In this document: one piece after another, positions 26,514 through 37,555 of the stretch
How the letters are laid out: every line of letters starts with the position of its first letter
Position numbering within the stretch: position 1 is the stretch's first letter
Assembly (NCBI GenBank): GCA_036874045.1
Contig: CM072346.1
Span: 14,980,001 to 15,044,000 of the forward strand
From: Cymodocea nodosa
Taxonomy: Eukaryota; Streptophyta; Magnoliopsida; Alismatales; Cymodoceaceae
Direction of reading: 5' to 3'
Length of the DNA: 64,000 nt
Position numbers and translations under genes: made by a program
The notes under the pieces: generated by a model
Told to the model about the DNA's origin: nothing
Seen by the model: only the letters and a program-made list of their open reading frames with translations
Database searches by the model: none

Positions 26514-26605
26514 CTTTTGTCAAAAAAAGTACAATAAACACGTCAGATGAACTCAAGTCGTGGAAAAGTCAAGCACACATGATTGGACTTTTCAAACAGT
26601 CAAAT
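26514..26605 (+). promoter_or_regulatory. W-box cluster upstream of the WRKY gene
   Basis: Three TTGAC cores lie on the minus strand within about 85 bases: GTCAA at 26519-26523, AGTCAA at 26567-26572 and AGTCAA at 26598-26603. The last two are full TTGACT W-boxes. They lie 240-320 bases upstream of the start codon. WRKY33-type genes are known to be auto- and cross-regulated through W-boxes. Function here is inferred from position and motif only. Confidence 0.5.
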
Positions 26606-26674
26606 TTCTCACCCACCTTTCTCCATCTCTCCTGCTTCTTCTTCTCTCTTTTCTCTTCCTCTCTCTCTAAATCC

Positions 26675-26941
26675 ATGGCACCACCACCTTCTCAGAAATC
26701 TCGCCGGACAAGGACATGTAGGGATTACCACCACATTAATACAACCCAATTCCCTCTTCTCCACCTTGATCTTTTCAACCTTCTCGCCCTTGGTTTCTTT
26801 TTTTCCACCTTCCCTTCCCTTTGCCGCGCCATCCTCTCCAATGGCTTCCTCCAGTGGGAGCTTGGAGACTTCTGCGAACTCAAGGCCGAACCTAGCTGCC
26901 CCCTTCTCCTTCTCCGACTTGCTCAACGGAGTGGGTCCTGA
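26675..26941 (+). promoter_or_regulatory. Candidate overlapping upstream ORF (88 codons) in the WRKY leader
   Basis: An ATG at 26675, 166 bases before the WRKY start and in a different frame, opens an 88-residue ORF (MAPPPSQKSRRTRT...). It ends at 26941, inside WRKY exon 1. If this ATG lies in the mature leader, ribosomes starting there would bypass the WRKY start. The leader extent is unknown, and the peptide matches no family I recognise. Confidence 0.35.
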
Positions 26942-29342
26942 TGCTGCTTCTGTTGCTCCCCCTCTTGGTGATGCTGCCTCCAACCGTGGAGGTAGTGGTG
27001 TGCCCAAGTTCAAGTCCATACCACCACCTTCTCTCCCCATATCACCTCCACCAATTTCACCTTCTTCTTACTTCTCCATTCCTGCTGGCCTCAGCCCCGC
27101 CGAGCTTCTCGACTCTCCTGTTCTGCTTCCTCTTTCTACTGTAAGTTGTATGTCCATCCATATTTTTGTTTTATTTTCGACTGTTATGAGATTTTTTTCT
27201 CTCTATATATTTTGTTACATGGGCGAAATCTGAGGTACCGGGCTCTTTCATTCTTGAGTTTTGCTTGTTTATCGAAAGATGTTTGATGTTGTCTGCAGTT
27301 TTGTTTCATTTCCAGCTATCATGAAATTTTTTCTCTGAATTTTGCCGGGTTCTTTGATTATTGGGTTTTTCTTGTTGATTGAGAGATATTCGAGGTTCAT
27401 CAGATATGTGATGCTTTTTTATTGGATTATTTTTGGATGGAATCATACGGGAATTTTAGATTCTCTGCTCGTTCCCTGATGTATTTATCAGATTTGGGGC
27501 AGATATCTGAGTTCCCGTCCGGAGATTAGATAATCCATTGGGTTTCTATGGAATCTTGAAATTTTTGGATTCTTGTTCAGTTGTGGTGTTTATCGTTCCC
27601 ATTTCATTCTGTAAACTTGGAAATTGTAAAGTTTGGATCGGTTTCTTATGTCTTCTTGTGTTCTGGTTATTTAGGCCTTGCCATCCCCAACCACCGGAAC
27701 TTTTCCACTTCAACAACACAACTGGAAATCAATATACACCAGTGACCAGAAGCAACTATCCATCAAGAACGAAGATATAACCTTCTCTGATTTCTCCTTC
27801 CAGACAAATCAGAGCACTAAAGTATGTCTAACATCATTATTATCCTCCATCTTCACTTCTCAATTCAATATCATGGTCGATTCTTACCCCTTCTCTTATC
27901 TGAACCAACAGGCACAGCTCCCGCAGCAGCAGCAACAAAATCAATATCAGCAACAGCAAACATGGAATTATCAAAAACCAACCAACACACCACCAGAATT
28001 CACCACCCATAAGACCAAATTTGAATCATCTGACAATCAGAGCTACCAAACTCAGATTCCTTTGAGGGAGAACAGAAGGTCCTCAGACGACGGCTACAAC
28101 TGGAGGAAATATGGGCAGAAGCAGGTGAAGGGAAGTGAGAATCCAAGAAGCTACTACAAGTGCACTTTTCCAAACTGCCCAACAAAGAAAAAGGTGGAGA
28201 GAGCACTTGATGGCCACGTCACTGAGATTGTTTACAAGGGAAACCACAACCATCCAAAGCCCCAGTCCACCAGAAGGAACTCGAGTAATTCTTCCCAGCA
28301 GATGCAGTCATGCATAACCTCAGAAGCTTCTGATCACTACTCCGGTGGTGGGCAACTGGATGCCTCCACCACACCTGAAAACTCATCGGTGTCGATCGGG
28401 GACGATGACTTGGATAATGGATCCCAATTAATGGCGGGACATGATGATTTTGATGAGGACGAACCTGAAGCAAAGCGATTGTAAGTCCTAAACCAAACAT
28501 TGATCAGTCCTTTTTACTCTCATGATGAGCCTCCATGGAGTTGAAATTGACAAACATGTATGTCTTTGAATGATGATGGATGGCTTTTGAATTGCTTACA
28601 GGAAGGAGGGAGAGAACGAAGGAATATCAGGAGCGGGAAACCGAGCGGTGAGAGAGCCACGCGTGGTTGTGCAAACCACCAGCGATATCGACATTCTTGA
28701 TGATGGGTATCGTTGGAGGAAGTATGGGCAGAAGGTGGTGAAGGGGAATCCCAATCCTAGGTGAGCAAAGCGAATCTGATACAAATGATACCGATAATGG
28801 TACCCATAACATGACTGAAATCTTTCCTGTAGCATGATATCAACAAATATGCTAAATGATTGTAGAGTGTGATGTCAGTAACACTTCACTTGGTTGGTTT
28901 CCATCATGTTCTTCTCACAGTGCCTTGTTCTTTGCATTATCTGTACAGGAGCTACTACAAGTGCACTACCCTGGGCTGTCAAGTGAGGAAGCATGTTGAG
29001 AGAGCATGTCACGACCCAAGGTCCGTCATCACAACCTACGAGGGAAAGCACAACCATGACGTCCCAGCAGCTCGAGGGAGTGGCATCTGTAGGCCTTCGG
29101 CGGACACCACAAGCACTACCACCACAACCAACGGCAACAACATAACCATGGCTATCAGGCCATCGGCCATGGCAAATCATGCAAGCCATGTGAGTTCAGC
29201 CCCCCTAAACTATGCACCACCATATCCATCGGAGATGTTGCAGTCCAACATGAACTATGGATACTCCGGATTCGAACAACAAGCCCAAAAGACAAAGGAG
29301 GAGCCAAGAGATGGGATGTTCATGGAGTCTCTTCTTTGCTAG
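26841..29342 (+). CDS. WRKY33-like: Group I WRKY transcription factor, WRKY33/WRKY24-like, five exons
   Basis: Nuclear DNA-binding factor that recognises W-boxes (TTGAC) in defence and stress genes (family knowledge). Exons 26841-27140, 27675-27821, 27912-28480, 28602-28760 and 28949-29342 join in frame to 522 residues. Two WRKYGQK motifs lie at about residues 213-219 and 377-383, each followed by a C2H2 zinc finger (C-X4-C...HNH). The second domain is split by the family-typical intron after NPNPR. The N-terminal half has Ser-Pro rich clusters ([23 protein letters not shown]) that resemble the MAPK-target SP cluster of WRKY33, plus a Gln-rich tract. ATG 26841 is the first Met in this frame. 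Intron 2 (27822-27911) is 90 bases, in frame and stop-free, so retention would add 30 residues. An upstream ORF overlaps the start. The exact orthologue is uncertain. Confidence 0.92.
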
Positions 29343-31860
29343 TGGGATTAAGGAGGGGGATGTTCATGGAGCCTCTTCCTTCTTTCCAACTGGGATTAAG
29401 GAGGTGATCGATGGTAATGAGCGTGAAGTTGGCAGGTTTGACATCAAAGGCTTTTTTATGTATATTATTTATAGGGTTTATGGATGTATATTCAAAGTAA
29501 TTTAGTAGCAGTAGAAGAAGAAGAAGAAGCAACAAAAACAGATTTTATCGTTCATCTGTTTGATAGGTGACTTCTTAACCGGGAAGAAGGCCGCATTCAC
29601 CAGCAAAGGTAGAGGAGAGGACTCATCAATATATGTTACATTTATTTTTTTATTTCACCTTGATCTGAACTGGAGTTTGTTTTTAATTGAAATTGTCTGC
29701 CCTGAAGAGAATACATACAATCACTGTCTTGCTTTGGAATTTGAGAAAGGTTTTAAAACCCCATTTATCCCTGCAGTATTAGAATAGAAACGGCAATTTG
29801 CAGGAATTAACATAAAAGTCATGGTACTTGTTTACGGAAGGAACTCTCTTGTTCACCGATCCTTGCAAGCTGTATTGGATGAAATGATGAGAATTCAGCA
29901 AATTGTAACTTAAATGAGAAGCAAAAGATCAACCACAAAGGTACTGTTCGCTTTCAATCAGTCAAGAAATTAATCATGGTTCGGTATCAGTCGATGTTTC
30001 AGAAAAAGAAAAGAGGAGTATGAAACCAAGGCTGAATGAATGAAACAAGACACTTAACGAGAACAGAACATCTTAAATTTCAATTGATATAAAATATTAC
30101 TCATCTCAAAAAGTACAAGTAAACTAAGGCTTACGCTATGCCATTGAGGTTGTTATTATTATAATAAAGGAAATGAAAGTGGAAAAGGTTGGGTGAGGTG
30201 GGGGGCTAATTTGTTTGACTAGTCAAATTGGGTGGGCTGCTGGACGAACGCCTGGTCAAATTATTCGATGCTATCGAGGAAGCATCTGATCTCCTTCCCC
30301 TCTCAATTTCTGATGACTCCACTCCCATTTTTCAAAGTCCTAGGTTTGAATATTTTTGTTGTGTGCAAAGTCTTCTGCACATGTGAGAATGGAAACAGGT
30401 ATCAAAGCTTGAGGTGGGCCTTGAGATAAGTAATTTAACATGGTGCTCATGGGGCTGAACATGTGGTGCCTTTCTTATGCTTGAATATTATGCTTTGTTA
30501 CAAGTAAAATGTACATAAAATATTTCATTTTTAGCTTTATTCCTTATCTCTTTTCTTTTTGCAAATGTTCTCCTTTACTTTCAATTTTTATATTTTCCAC
30601 CCTTAATATTTATTAAATAATTACTTGTTAAATTTACACAAGTATACATACATGGAATATATTCAAAACAAATATCGATCCATCTAGTCATCTCTCTTCT
30701 TCTTTCTACTCTTTCCCTTATAATAGTACAATTTTTTTTTTAATAACAAAAGGACACAAGTGAAGAGGACTGTTAAACTTAGACTTCACTAAAAAAAGTA
30801 CAAAGCGGAAAGAAGCAAAGAAAAGAGATGCATGTACACTCCTACATATAAGAAATTGGCCTATAAATGACTTGCTTGAAGTGGCAAAACCATGAGAATC
30901 AGAGTTTCGTGCCTTGAAAGCTGCGAAAGGAAGGCTTGAAGTCAAAGTATGAACTTTTGGGGATTTGCAGTTCTAAACCCTTTTTAACTAAGATGTCAGC
31001 CAAAGCTGTTACCTCTTCTTCCATGGATGTGCTTCACATCGCTAGTTTCCTTGGCCAAGGAATAGAGACGGTACCCAGAAAGATTCACAGGAAGGTAGCA
31101 TGTCCACAATTGACTTGGGTGGGAGTCCACTTCCACCACCACATTTTCTAAGTTGATAAACTTATCTAAGCATGGCTAAGTTGTTATTTATGTAATTGTT
31201 CTTGTTATTCATATTCTTTAAGGTTGCACTTGGGATTAAGGTTGGGATCAATGACTTTTTCAGAAAGCCAACTTAAAGAAAAAAACACACACACACACAT
31301 ACACTTTTCTTTCCTTCATTTTCTTGTCTCTTGTGCTTATTTCAAATTTTAAAGAAAAATGAAATCAACGTACCGTTTTATGTATCGATATACTGAATTA
31401 TGTATAAGAAATCTAAATACCATTTGTATAAAAGTCATCTATTAATTTATATACGAAGAATAAAACTAAGATCTTTCAATATACTACTTAGAAAAATGTT
31501 ATACTGATATAGACCTACAACTCAAAATTTGTTTAACCATTCTCATTTGCACTCGCTTTAATCCAATATTCACAATTCTACTCTTTCAAACATGGGTGAG
31601 CATAAAATACTCAAATTAAGAGTGAGAGAAGAGATTATGGGAAAGAGGAAGTCCCACAAGAAAAGATATTATTCAAGATTCCAAATTTTTTATAAGAGAA
31701 ACGAGGGAAAGTTTTACTAATTTCCATACGGTAGAATGTGGAACGATTTCACTTTTTGACCTTTTTCAAGTAAGCAAACGTTAGAAAATTCAGAAATTAT
31801 TTAATCATTTGGCTTTCAAGATTAGGAACTTTTGCTTCCCAATTCCCAAACAAAGGGTAA
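29343..31860. other. WRKY 3' flank and intergenic DNA
   Basis: The first few hundred bases include the probable WRKY 3' UTR. In it, about 30 bases around 29,315-29,345 (GATGTTCATGGAG...CTCTTC) are repeated near 29,358-29,385, a small tandem duplication of the end of the coding region. A (GAA)n stretch lies at about 29,513-29,528 and a (CA)n run at 31,287-31,298. No gene is supported from 29,400 to 31,860. Confidence 0.4.
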
Positions 31861-31861
31861 T

Positions 31862-32000
31862 GTGTAGCCGGGGTTGGCGGCGGTGAGGACGTCTTGAGTG
31901 AAGCCACGGCGGTCGTGCTCCTCCACGCGGCGGTTGATGTAGACCACCCAGACGACGTCCAGTGCGTCGCACGACAGGATGCAGGCCGGCCACCCACGTT
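31862..32000 (-). pseudogene. Orphan GC-rich coding-like fragment
   Basis: About 135 bases of strongly GC-rich DNA sit in an AT-rich setting. On the minus strand one frame is stop-free, uses C or G at nearly all third codon positions, and reads like a real protein segment (ACILSCDALDVVWVVY, RRVEEHDRRGFTQDVL). I do not recognise the family. One plus-strand frame is also open, so strand and function are uncertain. It is probably a captured exon scrap or a pseudogene fragment, with no start codon or splice context. Confidence 0.35.
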
Positions 32001-32039
32001 TAATATTTCATAAGATCAGCAGTTATAGATTACCTTTCA

Positions 32040-32652
32040 GTTACTGCAAAATCTACGAAAAATTTTCAAACTACAAGGTGTTCTAAAGGAACAATCGACT
32101 AAATGAATTACAATTCTAAATCTTCGTTAACACTAGAAGACATAACGTTCACTGTGGTTCTCAAATCTAACAGAACCCCCTTAAAATGAATATTTCCTAT
32201 CATACAAGAAATGATTACGGTGTTAGAAATACTATATTTCTTAGAAATATGAGCTACTTGCTTTGGCTAAACTCACATCTTTGGTTATCTTTTTAACCTT
32301 CTTTGTAGTGTTAAGATTTCTTTAACAATTTGGCATGAGATGGTATTTGTTGAATCAAATTTAATAAAGAAATATTAACTATTACTTGCACAAAAGTTTT
32401 TCTGATTTTATCTATGTAATTAATAGTTAGTTTTACTCTAAATCTATTAGAATATGGAGCATTAGGTATTGAAATCAAAGATTCAAAAGATGAATCAACT
32501 ACTTGCTTTTCCTTAAAATCATTAACTATAGGTATTCCAGATTGAATGGTAAGATTTAAATCTAATGGCTCAACATTAAATGCTTGCTCAACATTCCAAA
32601 AGTATGCTGCATTTGAATTATAACTAGGATTACAATTTGGTAGTGTCATCAA
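32040..32652 (-). mobile_element. Ty3/gypsy gag-protease remnant
   Basis: The minus-strand frame at 32652-32311 ends in a segment (NISLLNLIQQIPSHAKLLKK) that matches the conserved NIPLLDAIxQxPxYAKFLK block found just before the protease in plant Athila/Tat-type gypsy elements. After the TAA at about 32311 the similarity continues through the protease region at about 32,240-32,100, where a phrase reads LLDLRTTVNVMSSSV in place of the usual LLDLGASVNLLPYSV. The catalytic region is degenerate, and several stops are present. No reverse transcriptase or LTR was found. It is a dead fragment. Confidence 0.6.
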
Positions 32653-33139
32653 CTTATTGCAAAGAGACTGAAACTATCAAGTGCAACCCAAATCCTGAGC
32701 ATCAAATGCCTAAAGGCTTATGAGGCGTAGGTGACACCTGAACGCCCACTTCTTGAATGACAACAATTAAGAATTTAAACATTTCCTCAGTTGGGAGATA
32801 AAACTGACAGCCAGTAAAATACAATGAATATATGTATGCCGGGCTAAGAATCACTGATTAGCCCTAATTCTTCATCCTCATTAGCAAGAAAAACACTTTG
32901 TTTCCAAATCAAATTTTGAGTTTACATACAGCGTTCGGGAGCACTAGATTGGACTTTGAAGGCTGCTAGAGCAATATATCCAAATCAATGTCAGTTCATG
33001 TAAACACCACTTTCGCATAAAGCTTTTCAGGGCAAATGCGATTCGGATAGTGAGGCAGTCAACGTGCACAACATGGCTGGTACAGAACATAAACAGATCC
33101 AGGAAGATTATTATTAATACATCTGTAGCAAAACAAACT
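32653..33139. other. 3' flank of the MIF-like gene
   Basis: Likely holds the 3' UTR of the minus-strand MIF-like gene in its upper part. Bases 32,700-32,750 contain GCCTAAAGGCTTATGAGGCG-type words seen in common plant repeats. No ORF is supported. Confidence 0.4.
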
Positions 33140-36100
33140 TTAGAAAGTAGATCCGTTCCATCCAAAGTTAGAGCCCTGCATAATCCAATATAGTGGTGTC
33201 AATATATTTATTGCTATGCAATACAAACAACAAGGGTTACTACAAATCAATAACATTAAAATGAATAGTCCATGTAAATAACACATTGTTCTACACGTTT
33301 CTCCCTTTTTATCTTTCCTTCTTTATCTCCTCTCCTTTTCTCTCTCCGATGTTTTTTTCCCACTTCTAATCTTTCTCCTCCCATTTTCTCATTATTTTTT
33401 ACCTTTAATCTTAAATTTACATGAATATATATATGTGTGTGTATGAAATTTTTGAATTAAATTAGTCCAATCTATCTCTTCTCTCTCCTCTTTCTTTTAT
33501 AACAGTACAGATGTAATTTGCTCGGTTTGCATGATAATAGTGGCTGATCATGTGGTTCTGGTCATTGAAATGGCCAACAGAAGCCACAGTAACATTGTTA
33601 TCATGTCATGGAAGGTAAGCAATCAATTGCAGGGACTCCAGTAGAACTGACTGTAGTGGAAGAACATGACTTGCCTTGGTATCATAAAACTTAAGAAAGA
33701 AATGGTTCTTGGGGACAGATAACTTGCTTTCCAGTATTGCGGCAACTGCACCATTTAGTTTCTTGTTGACATCAGGGTTTAGGCCTCCAATTGACACAAG
33801 TTCACCATATGCAGCAGGCTGCTCTGTTCCCCCAAATGACATCGGTACAGATCCCTTCAGAACAACCATGACATACTGTGGAACAACAGAAGTACAGAAC
33901 CCACAAATCAGAGTATAAGTACTGGATAAAAAAAATGAATAGACGGTAAATTCATTAGTAAAGATAGGATGGCTAAGGAACCATAATATCATATTTTTCA
34001 AAACAATCCATCCTAGCCCAATAACTACCGAACAAAAGCCAATGAAAGTGAACTTTACAGTAATCAGGATATGCTAACTTTGCTATAATTTCCTTAAAAC
34101 TTTTGACCCGTTCATATTACCAACATAACACAATTGCCCTTCCACTACCTCGAAGGAAGAGACTTGGATTCAACTCTAGACAAAAACAATACTATCATAA
34201 AAAAAACTATGCCAATTCAAATTGGTAATGGTATAGATACAAGGAAAGTAAATGACATGAATGGAGAACCCTACACGGCATACTTTGAAATGCCTATCAT
34301 TACTCTTCTCCATGAATGACAAGAAAAGAAAAGCCAAACAAACAGTTTGTAAAGTAACCAGGAGACAAGAACCTTCGTTAAAATATACCCATATAAACTT
34401 TTGAACAAAAATGTCAATTGAAATAGCATGAATTATGAAAGGAAATGAATGAGTAGTGAAAACAAACTTATTACAGAAGATAAAATGACTACAAGTAAAT
34501 TGTTACTATAGACCAATGATGTGGAGCATTAATCCATTTGCAGGGTCGTAGGTAGTAGGTAGCGGTGGCAACAAGTAGTAGGAGTGAAAGGAAACGAAGA
34601 TATTAATGAGAAGGGAAAGAAAATAAGTGGAAGCAAGCTGGACCCCTTTTCCTTTTTTATTATTATTATTTTTCTCTCCCTCAAATAAGAAAGGCTGCAA
34701 AAGGATCACTGTTTTCTTTCCACACGATACATCCATGTTTAAATAATGCACGGGCACCCACATATTTTGGACCTCATGTCCAAACTCTAACAACAACCTC
34801 CACCACACAGGCACATTCCATATGCACATAAACAACTCACACACACGTACTCTCTCTTACGTTGAACACTTCTTCTAATGGTCATACATCCCACCATCAA
34901 TGCCACATGGCTGTAGGCCATGTATCACATCACCCATTCATGTTTATGACATGGCGTGGCTTCACGTTCATTGTGCTTTGGTTGCTGTCATATGACTCTT
35001 GAAAGGTCCTGGTTGGTGCTGCAAGACTCTCAAAAGATGCCAAATTGCCAGAAGCTTCATCCAACAAATAGAGGATGAATTGGCCTAGCCCTTTGGGCAC
35101 ATCACATGCACAAAGACCAATTCATGTGTGTTTGTCAAGTGCTTCAGCCGCATCCATCCACAATCAACCCAAGGCCCAATAACAGACTACATGTCATGTT
35201 GGGCAAAAGGATCACACATTCAGCCTTTTCAACCGACTAACTCAAATGGTTCACAATGTCTGATTGGCCTAAACATGTGTTACCTTTTGATTTGTCAACT
35301 CTCAAGTACCCCACCAGTTGTTAATGGGATTATAAACACACATTCACTACTCCAGTTACCAGGTTTGTGGCTCCACCTCACACATAATGCCCTCCAGTCC
35401 AATTTGTCTTGACGTAAACATCAGATGCTTCTTGGTAATCTCACCCCTGTAGTCCCAAACACTTTTCCATCCCAAATTTAAAAAACAAAAATTGAAAAGT
35501 TGATATTTTCAAAAAATTAAAATGACCAATCTAGTTACCATTTCTAGCATCGATCATGACAATATTCCCATATTTAGTTATTACATGATTAGCACAAAGC
35601 ATTATGAATGTGAGAAAAGATACATCTTATCCTAAGGAGCGCAGGCATATAAATCAACAAGGTAAAGACACAGACATGCAGACGCAACAACGAGGAAACA
35701 CTAGACAATGCAAAGAAACTGAACATTTTGGAAATATGAAGGAAAATCTATCAAATGTAATAATTGATAGGACACGATGCAGATCGACTAATGATAAGTG
35801 TGCTACATGGGATGCGGAACAGATTCCGACTTATTCGACTGTAAAAAAACATCTCGAGAAGGTTTCAACATATGTAACTTGTTATGTTTACACGGCCTTG
35901 GCAGATAACTGCTAGAACATACAACTTCGTGCCTAATCCTTAATACGGTATAAACTTAGGCCGATAAAGCAAAGGAATAAACATATGTCGTCTGCTTAAT
36001 TATCCACACCTTCCTCCAGTCCAGTTCAAGGTCCATAAGCTGTTCCCATTCAGAGGTAAGTCGAGCACGACTCATCCTGATGCCAGTGATCGAAGGTAAC

Positions 36101-36506
36101 GAACATCAAGACACTCAAAGGCCGGAAACCACTACATCGCACAATAGACGTACCAGGAACATTGTTCGCTGGCTCTCCATCAAGACACTCAAAGGCTGGA
36201 AACCACTACACGAGCATACCTCGACCGTTTTCTAACAAGGAACATCAAATAAACCCAAGCTTCCGCTGCTTTTCTCGAACACCTTGCATTTTCCAATCGT
36301 TCAAAACAAAACTCTGGATTTCTCATGTAAACAAAAACGGAAGAAAAGAACAAACAAAAGGAAAAAGCGAAGCGAGGAGAGGTAAGGGAACCAACGGCTT
36401 CGGGCTTACCGATGAGCTTGGCGACGGTCTTGGACGCCTCGGAGAGGATGGAGGAGGTGTCCGCACCGTCCAGGCTCACGTTCGTCGACAGGTTCAGGCA
36501 CGGCAT
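33140..36506 (-). CDS. MDL: MIF/D-dopachrome tautomerase-like protein (MDL), three exons
   Basis: Small tautomerase-superfamily protein, the plant counterpart of macrophage migration inhibitory factor; plant MDLs are linked to stress and defence (family knowledge). Minus-strand exons 36506-36396, 33875-33675 and 33175-33140 join to 115 residues, the standard MIF length. The protein starts MPCLNLSTNV with the catalytic Pro2 and includes the family blocks KPEAYVMVVLKG, PAAYGELVSIGGL and SNFGWNGSTF at the C-terminus. Intron 1 is long, about 2.5 kb. Intron 2 has a GC donor (AAG|GCAAGT) and a normal AG acceptor (TGCAG|GG). Only this pairing restores the conserved C-terminus. Read-through of that donor would replace the tail with 24 other residues before a stop. 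The start lies about 1.05 kb from the divergent EXO70 gene. Confidence 0.92.
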
Positions 36507-37555
36507 CTCTATCTCTCCCTCGATCGATCGAAACCGAAGCTTCGGGCGACGGTGTTCGAATTTAAGTGCACGACCAGAGGCGATGGCGAGCGAGCCGGGC
36601 TGTGCTTGTGGGTTGGGCTAGAAACGTGGTGCTTGTGTCGTTCAACGGTCGGGCATAATTTTTTAAGTTTCGTTGGACTCGTGTTTTATGGAATCAGGCC
36701 GTATCAGTACGTGCAGATGATTTTTTTTTTTTTTTTAAAAAAATTGATATATCACGTTGAAAGTATTTACAAAATTTAAAGATTGATATATTAATTTTAC
36801 TATTAATACATTAAATTTATAAAATTTAAGGGTATGTAATTTATTTGATATATTATTCATAAAGATGATATATCGTAAATTAATTTGACATATTAATTTT
36901 ATAATTTAATATGTCAAAAAATATAATTTAATTTAACTCAATTTATATCATTGATTGATACGGCTACCTCCTTTTCTCTTCCATTAATCATGATGTCAAT
37001 TTTGATAGAAGGAAGTTTTTTAGTCACAACAGATATTACAATCTTATAAAATTTACTAAAAAATAAAATCTTAACTTCGAATTTATGCGAAAACACTATC
37101 CAACATAAAAGATTTTTTATAGTACTTTAATTTCTCACATACGGAAATAAATTATCATGTAAATTTTATTATTTGATGATTATAAAAATAAAGTGATTTT
37201 TTACGATTTTAAAAAATAGTTCAAAAAATCATAAATAAATAGTGCCTATGTATTCACAAAAATTAGTCGCAACACATGATCCATAAAAATTTTTGATGTC
37301 AAACACTCAAATTTCTCTGTACACATTAATTTCTCGTTCGAACGCACTCATTAAAGTAATAATAGAGCAAAATTATCTTTTCCCTGTCAAAAAGTCCAAA
37401 ATATAATACCGGTCACTTGCGATATCTCACGTGACATCCATCACCTTCCACCAGGACTAGTCGAACTTGGGGAGTTTCTCGCAATCCCATCCTTCCCCTC
37501 CGGTCTCCGCCGGTCTTCCCGTTCATCCTCGGACCACCACCACGACCGTCGACCG
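36507..37555. promoter_or_regulatory. Shared intergenic region of divergent MDL and EXO70 genes
   Basis: Carries the 5' sequences of both head-to-head genes. The MDL side (36,507-36,610) is GC-rich with a GATC-repeat (about 36,518-36,530). The middle (36,720-37,380) is AT-rich with a T-run at 36,721-36,736. The EXO70 side turns GC-rich from about 37,440. No ORF in it is credible. A truly bidirectional promoter is not demonstrated. Confidence 0.4.

Noticed and set aside
36162-36779. 205-codon plus-strand ORF upstream of EXO70
   Set aside because: It crosses MDL exon 1 and its promoter. Its composition is not protein-like and no family is recognised, so I treat it as a shadow.
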